Assembly (NCBI GenBank): GCA_021234155.1
Contig: JAJEKV010000035.1
Coordinates: 10,354,407 to 10,418,406 of the forward strand
Direction: 5' to 3'
Source of the DNA: Isoetes taiwanensis
Taxonomy: Eukaryota; Streptophyta; Lycopodiopsida; Isoetales; Isoetaceae
DNA: 64,000 nt
The position numbers and the translations under genes were made by a program. Below the pieces are notes generated by a model. That model did not search any database. It was not told where the DNA came from and saw only the letters and a program-made list of their open reading frames with translations. Positions within the stretch are counted from its first letter, which is position 1. Every line of letters begins with the position of its first letter. Shown here one piece after another: positions 44,835 through 58,758 of this stretch.

Positions 44835-46545
44835 CCAGGTGGCTCAAACATGCCAAGGTGGCTCAAACATGCCACCTAGGCTCCAACATGCCACCTAGGC
44901 TCAAACATGCCACGTGGACTCCATAATGCCACGTGGGCTCCAACTATACCAAGGTTGCTCAAACATGCCACCTAGGCTCAAAATGCCAAGGTGGCTCCAA
45001 CAAACCAACTAGGTTCCAACATGCTCAAACATGCCCGCGGGGCTCTAACATGCCACCTATGATCCAACTCGCCAAGGTGGCTCAAATATGCCACGTGGGC
45101 TCCAACATGCCAAGGTGGCTCAAGCATGCCACGCAGGCTCCAACATGCCACCTAGGCTCTAACATGCCAAGGTGGCTCAAACATGCCACGTGGTCTCCAA
45201 CATGCCACCTAGGCTCCAACATGCCAAGGTGGCTCCAACATGCCAAGGTGGCTCAAACATGCCACCTAGGCTCCAACGTGCTCAAACATGCCAAGGTGGC
45301 TCAAACATGCCACGTGGCCTCCAACATGCCATGTGGGCTCCAACATGCCAAGGTGGCTCAAACATGCCACCTAGGCTCAAACATGCCAAGGTGGCTCAAA
45401 CATGCCACCTAGGCTCCAACATGACAAAATGGCTCAAACATGCCACCTAGGCTCCAACATGCTCAAACATGCCATGCGGGCTCCAACATGCCACCTATGC
45501 TCCAACTTGCCAAGGTGGCTCAAATATGCCACGTGGGCTCCAACATGCCACCTAGGCTCCAACATTCCTAGGTGGCTCAAACATGCCACCTAGGCTCAAA
45601 CATGCCAAGGTGGCTCCAACATGCCACCTAGGCTCCAACATGCCACCTAGGCTCAAACATGCCAGGTGGCTCAAACATGCCAAGGTGGCTCAAACATGCC
45701 ACCTAGGCTCCAACATGCCAAGGTGGCTCAAACATGCCACCTAGGCTCCAACGTGCTCAAACATGCCAAGGTGGCTCAAACATGCCACGTGGGCTCCAAC
45801 ATGCCACATAGGCTCCAACATGCCATGTGGGCTCCAACATGCCAAGGTGGCTCAAACATGCCACCTAGGCTCAAACATGCCAATGTGGCTCAAACATGCC
45901 ACCTAGGCTCCAACATGACAAAATGGCTCAAACATGCCACCTAGGCTCCAACATGCTCAAACATGCCACGCGGGCTCCAACATGCCACCTATGCTCCAAC
46001 TTGCCAAGGTGGCTCAAATATGCCACGTGGGCTCCAACATGCCACCTAGGCTCCAACATTCCTAGGTGACTCAAACATGCCACCTAGGCTCAAACATGCC
46101 AAGGTGGCTCCAACATGCCACCTAGGCTCAAACATGCCGGTGGCTCAAACATGCCACCCAGGCTCCAACATGCCACCTAGGCTCCAACATTCCTAGGTGG
46201 CTCAAACATGCCACCTAGGCTCAAACATGCCATGCAGGCTCACTTAGGCTCCAACATGCCAAGGTGGCTCCAACATGCCACCTAGGCTCAAACATGCCAA
46301 GGTGGCTCAAACATGCCACCTAGGCTCCAACATGCCACCTAGGCTCAAACATGCCAAGGTGGCTCAAACATGCCAAGTGGACTCCATAATGCCACGTGGG
46401 CTCCAACATGCCAAGGTGACTCAAACATGCCACCTAGGCTCAGACATGCCAAGGTGGCTCCAACATGCCATGCAGGCTCCAACATGCCAACGTGGCTCAG
46501 GCATGCCACCTAGGCTCAAGCATGCCACTTAGGCACCCCAAGTGG
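44835..46545 (+). repeat. 20-bp minisatellite array, FB4 left arm
   Basis: About 85 monomers. Compared with FB2 it has roughly 500 bp more, including repeated blocks such as the GACAAAATGGCTCAAACATG segment seen near 45422 and 45916. This indicates array expansion by unequal exchange. Confidence 0.9.
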
Positions 46546-49214
46546 TGACATGGCATGCCAAGTAAGCAAGGTCAAGTTTTGACTAGGCGAAAAATGAAAA
46601 GATGTCCATCTTTGGTCTTTTCATTGGGTGGTGTTGGCAAATTTTAGGTGACATGGCTAGATGATGGTGACATGGATATGATGACTAGGACTTTATGCAT
46701 ATGATAACCTTTGAAATTTTCGTAGAGGAGTTTGGCAAGGGATAGAATAGAGGGATCTTGGAGAACTTAAAAGCGTGACACCCTTCCCCAAATCCCGAAC
46801 CGGGCCGGGGACTTTCTTGGCGACTTTCTCACCCGAGGGGGAGGCGGACCCCCGGGAGATGGACCTCATAAAGGTTGGCGAGGCAGCCTTTCCTATCAGC
46901 GCTCCTCTGGGAGGGCAAATGCCAATACCACCCCCTCCGGGAGCTCAATTTTCCTATCCGACCATTGAATCCGTCATTCAAGTAACCTGCTTCGAGCAGG
47001 CTCAAAAGAATCCAAGATCCGTCCAGGAGAACTTATCAAACCACGAAGCGTTCTGCGGGTTGACCGAAAACCAAGTGTTTTGTTGTTCGGGCAGTACAAA
47101 GGCTCTGGAATGGAGATTCGACTTCGCCATGTCATCCGGAATGGCGAAATTACCCCAGGGACCAAGTTACATGGTCATTTTTTGCAACGAAAGAAACACG
47201 AACCCTCTACATAGCGGTATTCCGCAGCCACCTCCTAGGCCAATTCGTGTTGGACATGAGCTACTTTGGTGCTTCTTGGAGAAGGGGTGGTCTTCTGCCC
47301 ACGAAACTTGGTCCCCAGGGTAAAGTCGACATTTTGAGTCCATTGGCAGAGTCAGTTCACAGTTTTGGAGTGGGAGAGTTGCCCGTCCGCGGCCAGGAGC
47401 CTTCGAGATAGAACCTTTGGGGCGAATTGCTTCGGGAAGGTTTTAAGGGTCCATCTTCTGGCGTCAACACCCTCCCTCTACCTGATGACATTATACAAGA
47501 TCCTGGTCGAATCTGACTAGGATATGCCCTCTAAGACGTAAACCCTGTGTGTTGCTAGGTTATTGAAGGGTTTACGTTATGGAGGTCGAGTTTTAGTCGG
47601 TTGCACTTGGGACATGGTCGGGAAGTTGCAGTTGAAAATGCGAATCAATAGGAACTGACAGAATGGGGCTTGGATTTATCCTCCTCCCAGTGTGGCAATT
47701 AGAAGTCAAGAGCGCTTTTTGCAGTAGCAAAATTGTTTGGGATCATTCGGGATGGCCAATAGATCCAAACTCTGTTATTTCAGTTGCTATGGCTCCGCAT
47801 GCATGTTTAGAAAAGGTGCACCTAGTTATCCAAGAAAACGACCACGTTTTAGTCTACGAAACGTAAACCCTGTATGTTGGTAGGTTATTATAGGGTTTTA
47901 CGTCTTGCAGACTAAAACGTGGTCGTTTTCTTGGATAACTAGGTGAACCTTTTCTAAACATGCATGCGGAGCCATAGAAACTGAAATAACAGAGTTACAA
48001 ACAATTTTGCTACTGCAAAAGGTTCTCTTGACTTCTAATTGCTACACTGGAAGGAGGATAAATCCAAACCCCATTCCGTCAGTTCCTATTGCTTCGCATT
48101 TTCAACTGCAACTTCCCGACCATGTTCCAAGTGCAACCGACTAAAACTCGACCTCCATAACATAAACCCTTCAATAACCTAGCAACACACAGGGTTTACG
48201 TTTCAGAGGCCATATCCTAGTCAGATTTGACCAGGACCATGCACAATGTCATCACGTAGAGGGAGGGTATTGATGCCAGAAGATGGACCCTTAAAACATT
48301 TCGGAAGCAGTTCGTCCCAAAGGTCCTCTCTCGAAGGCCCCTGGCCATGGACGGGCAACTCTCCCACTCTGGAACTGTGAACTGACTCTGCCAATGGCCT
48401 CAAAATGCTGACATTACCCTGGGGACCAAGTTTCGTGTGCAGAAGACCACCCCTTCTCTAAGAATCGCCTCATGTACAATAGTTCGTAGTCAATTGGACT
48501 AAGAGATGGCTGCAGAATACTGCCATGTAGAGGGTTCATGTTTTTTGTTTTTTTCGTTGCCAAAAATGACCGTGTAACTTGGTCTTTAGGGTAATTTCGC
48601 TATTCCGGACGACATGGTGAAGTCGAATCTCCATTCCGGGCCTTTGTACTTGCCCGGCGACAAAACACAGGTTTCTACATGGTCGACAGCGGGGCGCTTC
48701 ATGGTTTGATAAGTTCTCCCGGACCCGATCTTTAATTTTTTTGAACCTCTCGAAGCATATTACTTGGTACGACAAATTCAGCGGTCGGATAGGAAACCGA
48801 AACTCAGGAGGAGGGGCATTGGCATTTGCCCGCCCGAAGGGCGATGGCGGGAAAGGGCTGCCTCATCAACCTTTATGGTCCGCCGTCTCACGGGGTGCGG
48901 CCTCTCCCCTCAGGTGAGGAAGCCGCACAAAGTCCTGGCCTGGTTCGATATTGGGGAAGGGCGTCAGCGCTTTAAGTTCTTCAAGATCCCTCTATTCTAT
49001 CCCTTGCCAAACTCCTCTACCAAAAATTCCAAAGGTTATCATATTTCTTGCATAAAGTCCTAGTCATCATGTTCACGCCACCACCATCTAGCCATGTCAC
49101 CCAAAATTTGTCAACATCACCCAATGAAAAGACCAAAGATGGACATCTTTTCATTTTTGGCCTAGTCAAAACTTGGCCTTGCTTACTTGACATGCCATGT
49201 CACCACTTGGAGTG

Positions 49215-50035
49215 CCTAGGTGGCATGCTTGAACCTAGGTGGCATGCCTGAGCCACCTTTGCATGTTCGAACCTAGGTGGCATGTTGGAGCCTGCGTGGC
49301 ATATTGGAGCCACCTTGGCATGTTTGAGCCTAGGTGGCATGTTAGAGCAACTTAGGTGGCATGTTTGAGCCAACTTGGCATGTTGGAGCCCGCGTGGCAT
49401 GATGGAGTCCCCGTGGCATGTTTGAGCCTCCTTGGCATGTTAGAGCATATGTGGCATTTTGGAGCAAACGTGGCATGTTTGAGCCTAGGTGGCATGTTGG
49501 AGACCACATGGCATGTTTGAGCCACCTTGGCATGTTAGAGCCTAGGTGGCATGTTGAAGCCCACGTGGCATGTTTGAGCCACCTTGGCATGTTGGAGCCT
49601 AGGTGGCATGTTGGAGCCAGCATGGCATGTTTGATCCACCTTGGCATGTTGGAGCCACCTTGGCATGTTAGGAGCCTAGGTGGCATGTTGGAGCCCACGT
49701 GGTATGGTTGAGTCACCTTGGCATGTTTGAGCCACCATGGCATCTTAGAGCCTCGGTGGCATGTTGGAGTCACCTTGGCATGTTAGAGCCTAGGTGGCAT
49801 GTTGGAGCCCATGTGGCATGTTTGGGCCACCTTGGCATGTTATATCTTAGGTGGCATGTTGGAGCCACCTGGCATGTTCGAGCCTAGCTGGCATGTTGGA
49901 GCCCATGTGGCATGTTTGAGCCACCTTGGCATGTTGGAGCCTAGGTGGCATGTTGGAGCCACCTTGGCATGTCAGAGCCTTATAGGTGGCATGTTGGAGT
50001 CCATGTGGAATGTTTGAGCCACCTTTGCAAATACT
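49215..50035 (-). repeat. 20-bp minisatellite array, FB4 right arm (inverted)
   Basis: Reverse-complement monomers, nearly the same length and variant order as 21105-21925. Confidence 0.9.
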
Positions 50036-50045
50036 TAGGTTGCAA

Positions 50046-51391
50046 ATCTTCTCTTAAACAACCCACCATATGTTCATCCTCCATAATATTCATTCAGAGA
50101 ACTTTCGAGGGGCCTTGTTATAGAAAGTATTCAATATCTTGCATTGCGATACACAGAATCATCGAGTAGTCTCGAGTGGAAGTTAAGGATGCCCTCCTCC
50201 TCACAATTAATACATGTTCCATATTCAATTTAGAAGAATGTTTGTGTGAAACAACTATGTGATACACTTGCTTAAAATTACTGTATATTTCTGTACATTT
50301 TACAACGAATATCGCCCTAAGCTATCTATAAGCGGCGTTAAGCCACGTGGTTTCTTTTGACAGGGCTGAGTGATCAGAGATGGAGGCCACTATGATGAAG
50401 TGTCTAGAATAGCCATGCAGTCGCAGAGTCCATCATTCAAATGCTCTGCGATTCTTGAGCCACATTGAATGCCCACTTCAAACCATAAACTTGGGAGGAA
50501 GCGAGTAGTCCCTGTCTTTCCCCTTTGTCAATTTCTTTTTTTTTGCTTGCAAAGGCAAATCAAATTGGATTATTGGGCCCCACGGCCGGGCGATTCATCC
50601 TATAGGCTGAATAGGGAAGTACTACCCGCCATAGCGAACTCTATTTTCTAAATATGTGCGGTATGGATTGGGATGACAAAAGGGGCGATTGTTTTTATGT
50701 TTAGCCCTATTTTGCGGAAAGTATGAGAAGGCATGGCTCCATGACTCTTGCATCGCCTCCATCGACGAGCCATATCCATAGCCATAGCCGCTCCTGCTCC
50801 TTCTGTTCGTAATTTCAGCAAGTGTATATAACGTAAGGGAAAGTTCCACGTCTCAAAATATTGGGAATATTCCCTTGGCGGTCTTTGCGGCTTACGCCCG
50901 CTTAGGTGCCACCGTCTTCTTGGCGCCGCCTCAGGAAATTCGCTGGTGGATTTTCTAGAATTGGAACTTTCCTTAGTACATTGGATTTGTGGGAAAAAAG
51001 CCACAACTATATTATATTTTTATAAAAATGCTCTTATCAACGACCCAGATGGGCCAAGATGAACGGCCTAGATTTCGATCCAGGTCCTCTCCTCCTATTG
51101 GCCTGTGTTTCCCGCCTTTGAATTGACAGCCGACCATTCTGCCTTGGCGGCTCTGCATATGGCGCTCGGCTATGGCGCCGCGGCGTCTGCTTCCACTTCA
51201 ACTATGGCGCTCCGGCTATCCAGGCTCCTTCCATGCATGCCCACGGCCTCTGCTTCCACGGCCTCTGCTTCCACGGCCTCTGCTTCTCCTGCTTCCGGCT
51301 ATGGCGGCTAATAGCCACAGGCATTTTTGGGAGCAGTCACAGTTTGAAATCCCTTAGCATCTACCCAGAAGCTTTGTAACATTTGGCCAGG
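50046..51391. other. FB4 flank and MO25 leader (unit 3, first copy)
   Basis: Homologous to 21931-23279, with scattered small differences. No gene recognised before the MO25 start. Confidence 0.5.
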
Positions 51392-51502
51392 ATGTCATTC
51401 TACTTCTTTAAACAATTTAGGCCTAAAACACCTGCAGAGCTTGTAAAACAGACCAGAGATGCCCTCATGGCGCTTGCTATGGCTGATGTTCGGCTTCTAG
51501 AG
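51392..51502 (+). pseudogene. MO25-like exon 1 cut by the FB junction (unit 3)
   Basis: Same chimera as 23280-23390: MSFYFFKQFRPKTPAELVK through DVRLLE, then the identical switch into FB sequence (AAAATTGTTTGGGATCATTC). The identical breakpoint shows that it arose once, before units 2 and 3 separated. Confidence 0.8.
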
Positions 51503-52403
51503 AAAATTGTTTGGGATCATTCGGGATGGCCAATAGATCCAAACTCTGTTATTTCAGTTGCTATGGCTCCGCATGCATGTTTAGAAAAGGCGCACCTAGT
51601 TATCCAAAAAGCGACCACATTTTGAGTGCGAAAGCGTAAACCACGTATGTTGGTAGGTTATTATAGGGTTTTGCGTTTTCTGCGGACTAAGCGTGATGGA
51701 TTTTCTGGATAACTCGGTGAACCCTAAAACATGCATCTTGGGCCTCGCTGAAATAACATTAGAATCTATTGGCCATACCGAAATGATCTAAAACTGACCT
51801 ACTCTTTACAAAAGGTGCTCTTGACTTCTAATTGCTACACTGGGAGGAGGATAAATCCAAACCCCATTCCGTCAGTTCCTCTTGCTTCGCATTTTCAACT
51901 GCAACTTCTAGACCATGTTCCAAGTGCAACCGACTAAAACTCGACCTCCATAACGTAAACCTTTCAATAACCTAGCAACACCGGGGGTTTTGCGTTTGAG
52001 GAGGCCATATCCTAGTCAGATTTGACCGGGATCTTGCACAATGTCATCCGTAGAGGGGGGGTGTGATGCGGAAGATGGACCCTTAAAACATTTGAGGCGG
52101 TTAGTCCCAAAGGTCCTCTCTCGAGGCCCTGCTCTCCCACTCAGGGGCGTGAAGGCCGGCTACGCCAATGGCCTCAAAATGCCGACATTACCACAGGGAC
52201 CAAGTTTAGGTGTCGCGAAAGACCACCCCTTCTCTAGAATAAGCCTCATGTACAATAGTTAAGTAGTCAATTGGACTAAGAGATGGCTGCCGAGAATCTT
52301 GCCATGTAGAGGGTTCATGTTTTTTCGTTGCCAAAAATGGCCGTGTAACTTGGTGTTTAGGGTAATTTCGCTATTCCGGACGACATGGTGAAGTCGAATC
52401 TCC

Positions 52404-52644
52404 CCTGGGGGATGCACCTATTGTATAGGGGGTATACCACCTGCGTGCAAGGGGCCAGCAAAAACCCCCTTGTATACGTGTTTGAATTTTTCAAAACCCC
52501 TTTCCACCACATCTGATTACCAAAATTGCCCTAAAAACCCAAAAGCTACCCCTACGTGCAGTATATATGCGATTTAAAGGGAAAAACAAACCCTTCGGGT
52601 CACTCACATGGTTTATACGGCCAAAACTATGTGAACCCCCCTTG
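52404..52644. mobile_element. MITE with 8-bp target duplication (unit 3)
   Basis: Same element as 24299-24545, flanked by GAATCTCC at 52396-52403 and 52645-52652. It is 241 bp with a few short indels. Confidence 0.8.
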
Positions 52645-53234
52645 GAATCTCCATTCCGGGGCCTTTGTACTGCCCGAACGACAAAACACTTGGGTTTCTA
52701 CATGGTCGACCGCAGGACGCTTCATGGTTTGATAACTTCTCCCGGACCGATCTTTAATTTTTTTGAACCTCTCGAAGCATATTACTTGCACGACAAATTC
52801 AACGGTCGGATAGGAAACCGAACTCAGGAGGAGGGGGCATTGGCATTTGCCAGCCCGGCAGAAGGGCGATGGCGAGAAAGGCTGCCTCATCAACCTTTAT
52901 GAGGTCCGTCTCTTGGGGTCTGGCCTCTCCCCTCTAGTGAGGAAGCCGCGCAAAGTCCTGGCCAGGTTCGATATTGGGGAAGGGCGTCAGCACTTTAAGT
53001 TCTTCAAGATCCCTCTATTCTATCCCTTGCCAAACTCCTCTACCAAAAATTCCAAAGGTTATCATATTTCTTGCATAAAGTCTTAGTCATCATGTTCACG
53101 CCACCACCATCTAGCCATGTCACCCAAAATTTGCCAACATCACCCAATGAAAAGACCAAAGATGGACATCTTTTCATTTTTGGCCTAGTCAAAACTTGGC
53201 CTTGCTTACTTGACATGCCATGTCACCACTTGGA

Positions 53235-54050
53235 GTGCCTAGGTGGCATGCTTGAACCTAGGTGGCATGCCTGAGCCACCTTTGCATGTTGGAACCTAGG
53301 TGGCATGTTGGAGCCGCGTGGCATATTGGAGCCACCTTGGCATGTTTGAGCCTAGGTGGCATGTTAGAGCTTAGGTGGCATGTTTGAGCCACCTTGGCAT
53401 GTTGGGACCCACGTGGCATGTTGGAGTCCGCGTGGCATGTTTGAGCCACCTTGGCATGTTAGAGCATAGGTGGCACATTGGAGCACCGCGTGGCATGTTT
53501 GAGCCTAGGTGGCATGTTGGAACCACATGGCATGTTTGAGCCACCTTGGCATGTTTGAGCCTAGGTGGCATGTTGAAGCCCAGTTGGCATGTTTGAGCCA
53601 CCTTGGCATGTTGGAGCCTAGGTGGCATGTTGGAGCCAGCATGGCATGTGTGATCCACCTTGGCATGTTGGAGCCACCTTGGCATGTTAGGAGCCTAGGT
53701 GGCATGTTGGAGCCCACGTGGTATGGTTGAGTCACCTTGGCATGTTTGAGCCACCATGGCATCTTAGAGCCTCGGTGGCATGTTGGAGTCACCTTGGCAT
53801 GTTAGAGCCTAGGTGGCATGTTGGAGCCCATGTGGCATAATGCGGGCCACCTTGGCATGTTAGATCTTAGGTGGCATGTTGGAGCCACCTTGGCATGTTC
53901 GAGCCTAGCTGGCATGTTGGAGCCCATGTGGCATGTTTGAGCCACCTTGGCATGTTGGAGCCTAGGTGGCATGTTGGAGCCACCTTGGCATGTCGGAGCC
54001 TTATAGGTGGCATGTTGGAGTCCATGTGGAATGTTTGAGCCACCTTTGCA
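53235..54050 (-). repeat. 20-bp minisatellite array, FB5 right arm (inverted)
   Basis: Full-length inverted array similar to 21105-21925, ending at the common FB border. Confidence 0.88.
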
Positions 54051-54060
54051 AATACTTAAG

Positions 54061-54678
54061 TTGCAAGTCTTCTCTTAAACAACCCACCATATGTTCATCC
54101 TCCATAATATTCATTCAGAGAACTTTCGAGGGGCCTTGTTATAGAAAGTATTCAATATCTTGCATTCGCGATACGAGAATCGTCGAGTAGTCTCAGTGGA
54201 AGTTAAGAATGCCCTCCTCCTCACAATAGTAATACATGTTCCATATTCAATTTAGAAGAATGTTTGTGTGAAACAACTATGTGATACAACTTTGCTTAAA
54301 ATTCTTGTATATTTACGTACATTTTACAACGAATAATCGCCCTTGCTATCTATATAGCGGCGTCATACCATATGGTTTTCTTTTGGCGGGGGGCTGAGTG
54401 ATCAGAGATGGAGGCCACTATGATGAATTGTCTAGAATAGCCATGCGGTCGCCTTGAGTCCATCATTCAAATGCTCTGCGATTCTTTGAGCCACATTCAG
54501 ATGCCCACTTCAAACCATCGCTTGGGAGGAAGCGAGTAGTCCCACATCTTTCCCCTTTGTCAATTTCTTTTTGCTTGCAAAGGCAAATCAAATTGGATTA
54601 TTGGGCCCCGGCCAGGCGATTCATCCTATAGGCTGAATAGGGAAGTACTACCCGCCATAGCCGAACTCTATTTTCTAA
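54061..54678. other. FB5 flank
   Basis: Copy of 25611-26234; nothing recognised. It ends at the ATATGT target duplication (54679-54684). Confidence 0.5.
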
Positions 54679-54684
54679 ATATGT

Positions 54685-57600
54685 AGCATAATAACGGGGG
54701 AGTTTTCTTTGTGTGTTTTATGCGCTTTTCACAAAGGTTTTTCCTAAGATTTCATGGCGTATTTGAATAGATGTACTAATCGCGTTACATCTAGAGTGCA
54801 CCATTTCTTAGTCGTTGATTTAGCCTTTTTTTTTTCAATGGTCCAACATCCAAGGGCTCTAGCGAAGCCCTCTTTTTTATTTTAGGGGCTGAAAATGCAA
54901 GCCTCGTGGATAGCATTTTAGGGCATTCTTTGCCCTAAAGCAGGCCATGAACCAACTTGTTGGGGTTGGCCCGACATCCGCGGCACATCGGTTTGAAGCG
55001 GCAGATTTTCAGCATATTTGAAGGCGGCGGTTTGCACATAGCGGTTCTTGCGGGTTTCGGGGAAAGTGCTTCAAGCAAGGGAAATATGACAATTCAGCGG
55101 ATCTTGAAGAAACCTATTTGAGGCGTTTTAGGACCATTTCCTCATTATGAAACCTAAAGGGTCAATCTATAGTTGTAAGATTCAGCTCCGAGGTAAGAAA
55201 AAGTTGTGAAATGGCGTTGAAAAGAATATCGAAAAAGGTATGTCTTGGGGGCGCCATACCTCCCGGATCTATGCCATCCGCCCGAGCATTGCCAAGGCTC
55301 GGGGCCGGCATGGGCCATGAGGAGCTGCACTCCTGCCGCATTCTAAGTCTTTGCAATCTATGGCAATCGCCAATTTCAGCGACATAGGGATTCCTTCCAT
55401 CTGCTTGACCTCTCAATGCACGGACTCCATGCTTCAGCGTGCCCTCCCACATGTTTAGTTCAAAATTTCAAAGGTGTTGGAATGATAAGGCTGCTGAAAA
55501 AATCTTTGGTTGGAATTTGAGAATATTGTAATTATGCGCATAGCATCGTTAACCCCATTTTTTGTTCTTTTCCTAGTTGGTGCACTATCGAATGGCATCT
55601 CATGTGGTTGGTTATCCCGTATGGGGCCAAAGAGGGAGTTGAAATTTGCCACAGGTCTTTACGGGACAAGAAAATTACTGGCGAAGATCTGGAGAAGGCG
55701 CCAAGCATTTGAGGGGCATCCATATGGCAGCGGATGTCGATCTTTGGCGTCACATACATTCCAAAGCGATACCTTCTCCTATTATGACCAAGTGCTTGAT
55801 ACACCAACTAGTAAGTTTCCCAAAAGCTCGGTTGTTTCTAGGCTTACTTTCGGAACCTTGTTTTACGAATGATTAAGCGATTTTGCAGACCACTACATTG
55901 TTCGGTGGGCCCGGATGTGAAGTTCACCCTTCCCTCTCGTAAAGTTGTTCAAGAATACAAAGGAAGCTAAGCGGTGGCTTAATAATTTAAGATGCAAGCA
56001 TTCCTTTCTAGCGTGCATGTGTATCATGTGCTTATTTAGATCATTTTATTACAGCTTGGTATTGAGACTGTTCCTGTTATTGTTGCACATATCTGTTATT
56101 TGCAAAGCCAGCAAAGGTTGTGGGTAAAGGATTTGATCTTCTTTCTCTGTTTGGCTCCTTGCTGCAAGTCTATGGGTAATCTTAAAGCTGTTATCTGGCT
56201 TATGGTTATCTTGCCAGCAGGCCGGAGTGGTGTGAAGCTTTTGGTTGAGACATACTTTCTTGACATTCTGTTTGAAACATACAAGTGAGTGATTATCTAC
56301 GTGTAATTTGCAAATCGTCTTTAAGCTTTCGGGGAATTTACCTCAACTCTGGTGCAATTCGGGACATTGGTAACTTGCAAAGTATGGCTGCTATTGGAGT
56401 TGATTTGGTTCGTGGAACAAAGAATGTGGCATAGAATGCTTGGCATTTGTTTTAGGTAAATGAAGAAATGGTATAGATGTGCATTTTTCCTATAACGTTT
56501 GCTGCTGTTGTTATATTCAATGCAGATTTTATCGACAAATATGCTTGTCTATATGAAGGTAAATATTTTAGTTGTATATAAAAGAAAAGGGAAGTTTAAG
56601 GTTAGCTCATGGTTGTTTGCATTTGAGAGCCGACTCTTCTATCATGGACAAATGCTCATTGGTCAACAACTCCGCTTGAGTGGATTTGTTAAGCAAGTGG
56701 TCTTTGTGCTATATATTAATAATCTGTTCTAAATGTACACTTGTGCTATTTTGTGTAGGATATATAAGAAAAAAAGGAGAAAGCCGGTTGCCATGTTGCC
56801 ATGGAATTTTGCATACATGTACATCAATTCTTCATCAAACAATGGAGAACTATACATTTCTTTCAAGTAGTTACACATCTATTCTCATTAATTTGGATAC
56901 ACATTCTTACGATAATAGAAAGAAGATTTCAAGTTACATTTAATGCCTCCATGAGTCAAATCCATGGTGTGATTGTGCAAAGATGCTTATCTTATCTTAT
57001 CTTTTGGCCTTATTGGAGCATATAACTACTTTTACTATATTTTCTATTTCAAATTCTTAAATAAACATACGTTTGAATATATCTATCATATCATTATAGA
57101 TATTTTCTATTATGTTCATCTAGCAAATTAGGACTAAAAGCACAAGCCCCAAGTAATAAGGAATGGCAAATGTCGTTGCCATTAGTTTCACTAAAGCTGT
57201 TGTTCATAGGAGTAGGTTGTTTAACGATTTAGGCCCTTAAAAGTTTATCTCGTTTGCTTTTGTTAGGGCCCGAAAGCGTAAAATTTTTTAATATAACAAT
57301 CAACACACAACTACCATTAATATTATTAACACAAACCATTGCCTTTAACACATTTAAATTAAAATCCCCTTGAACCCCCTTTGGTTTGGGTGCATATTCA
57401 CCGCGGGGGGTTCGTTAGAGGCGGCGAGAGCCCCAAAATATATTTTTAATACGTGTATAAAATTAACACCATTAAGTACATTCCCTTAAACCTTATAGTA
57501 TTTTGCAAACCTTAATATACGATATATAAAACTTGTACATGTATACCCCACAAGCGAGGATCGCTATATGCGGTCCGGATCTTGGAATAAAGGGCAAATA

Positions 57601-57745
57601 TACCCATCAAGCGACTCGTTGCCCGAAGTAACACCAGTGTGAATATGCACCCAAACCAAAGGGGTTCAAAGGGGATTTTAATTTAAATGTGTTAAATGCA
57701 ATGGTTTGTGTTAATAATATTAATATTAGTTGTGTGTTGATTGTT
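54685..57745. mobile_element. ~3.1 kb insertion carrying methionine synthase exons (unit 3)
   Basis: Same position and ends as 26241-29317, with ATATGT at 54679-54684 and 57746-57751. Carries the methionine synthase remnant and the inverted repeat with flipped spacer. Confidence 0.6.
55592..56434 (+). pseudogene. Methionine synthase (MetE-type) remnant, unit 3
   Basis: Copy of 27156-28001 with extra damage. Recognisable pieces are MASHVVG and [10 protein letters not shown], then the segment up to [32 protein letters not shown], and DLVRGTKNVA. Most further differences from the unit-2 copy sit at CTG/CAG (for example GCCACAGGTC for GCCCTGGAGTC). Non-functional. Confidence 0.75.
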
Positions 57746-57749
57746 ATAT
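57291..57749. repeat. Inverted repeat with spacer in opposite orientation (unit 3)
   Basis: Arms match 28858-29321, but the spacer reads GGCGAGAGCCCCAAAATAT first and CGTTGCCCGAAGTAAC last. That is the reverse complement of the unit-2 spacer. Confidence 0.85.
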
Positions 57750-57751
57750 GT

Positions 57752-58476
57752 CTTAGTATGGATTGGGATGACAAAAGGGGCGATTGTTTTATGTTAAGCC
57801 CTATTTTTACGGAAAGTATGAGAAGGCATGGCTCCGCCGGCTCTTGCATAAGCCTCCTTCTCTGAAAAAGAAAGAATCGGCGAGCCATATCCATAGCCAT
57901 AGCAGCTCCTGCTCCTTACGTTTGTAATTTCAGCAAGTGTATATAGCGTAAGGGGAAAGTTCCGTCTCAAAATATTGGGAATATTCCCTCGGCGGTCTTT
58001 GCGGCTTCGCCAGCGTAGGTGCCACCCGTCTTCGCGGCCCTCGGGGAAATTATTTGGGGATTTTCTAGGGTTGGAACTTTCCCTAGTACATTGGATTTGT
58101 GGGAAAAAAGCCACAACTATATTATATTTTTATAAAAATGCTCTTATCAGCGACCGGATGGGCCCAAGATGAGCGGCCTAGATTTGATCAGTCCTCTCCT
58201 CCTATTGGCTGTGTTTCCCGCCTTTGAATTGACGGTGACCATTACGCGCTTGGCGGCTCTGCTATAGCGCTCGGCTATGGCGCCGCGGCGTCTGCTTCCA
58301 CTTCAACTATGGCGCCCGGCTATCGAACTCCTTCCATGCATGCCCACGACCTCTGCTTCCACGACCTCACTTCCCATGCTTAGGCTATGGCGGCCTAATA
58401 TACCTGAGCATTTTTGGGGCGATCCGCGGTTTGAAATCCCTTAGCATCTACCCGAAGCTTTGTAACATTTGGCGGG
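57752..58476. other. MO25 leader region (unit 3, second copy)
   Basis: Degraded copy of 29324-30054; no gene. Confidence 0.4.
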
Positions 58477-58758
58477 ATGTCGTTCTACTTCTTTAAACAA
58501 TTTAGGCCTAAAACACTGCGAGCTTGTAAAAGCGGGACCGAGAGATGCCCTCATGGTGCTTCTTTATGGTACATTAAAAACTAGAAGGTATTCATGGATT
58601 GCGTTTCTTTGGGGCCTTGGGTAAAAGTATTTAAATGCGTTAGATGTATATATAGCAGTTCTTTTCTTCTTTGTGTTTCTAGCGAGCCTTTGGAGGAAGT
58701 CGATAAAAGCCTTACATTTTGTGAAACAAATCTTTGCTTGGTGATGGTGAATCGGAGG
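58477..58758 (+). pseudogene. MO25-like 5' exons, heavily altered copy (unit 3)
   Basis: Exon 1 starts MSFYFFKQFRPKT but shifts frame at ACACTGCGAGC (CCTGCAGAGC in other units). Exon 2 is recognisable as LEEVDKSL and GDGES, with CTTTGGAGG for ACTGGAGG and ATCTTTGCTTGG for ATGCTGCTTGG. The changes sit on CTG/CAG positions. Confidence 0.65.

Larger units (their letters stand above)
44835..50045. mobile_element. Foldback element copy 4 (complete)
   Basis: Same architecture as FB2 with a longer left minisatellite (44835-46545). Inner arms 46546-47871 and 47892-49214 flank the 20-nt loop at 47872-47891. The right minisatellite is 49215-50035. Confidence 0.85.
51503..54060. mobile_element. Half foldback element (FB5)
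   Basis: Counterpart of FB3: end of left inner arm, loop near 51650-51669, right inner arm and inverted minisatellite (53235-54050). The core stem is degraded by many small changes, mostly at CTG/CAG positions (for example AACCACGTATG for AACCCTGTATG). Its minisatellite is longer than that of FB3. Confidence 0.75.

Noticed and set aside
44835-46545. CRISPR-like repeat array
   Set aside because: Monomers are contiguous 20-bp minisatellite units with no unique spacers, in a eukaryotic setting.
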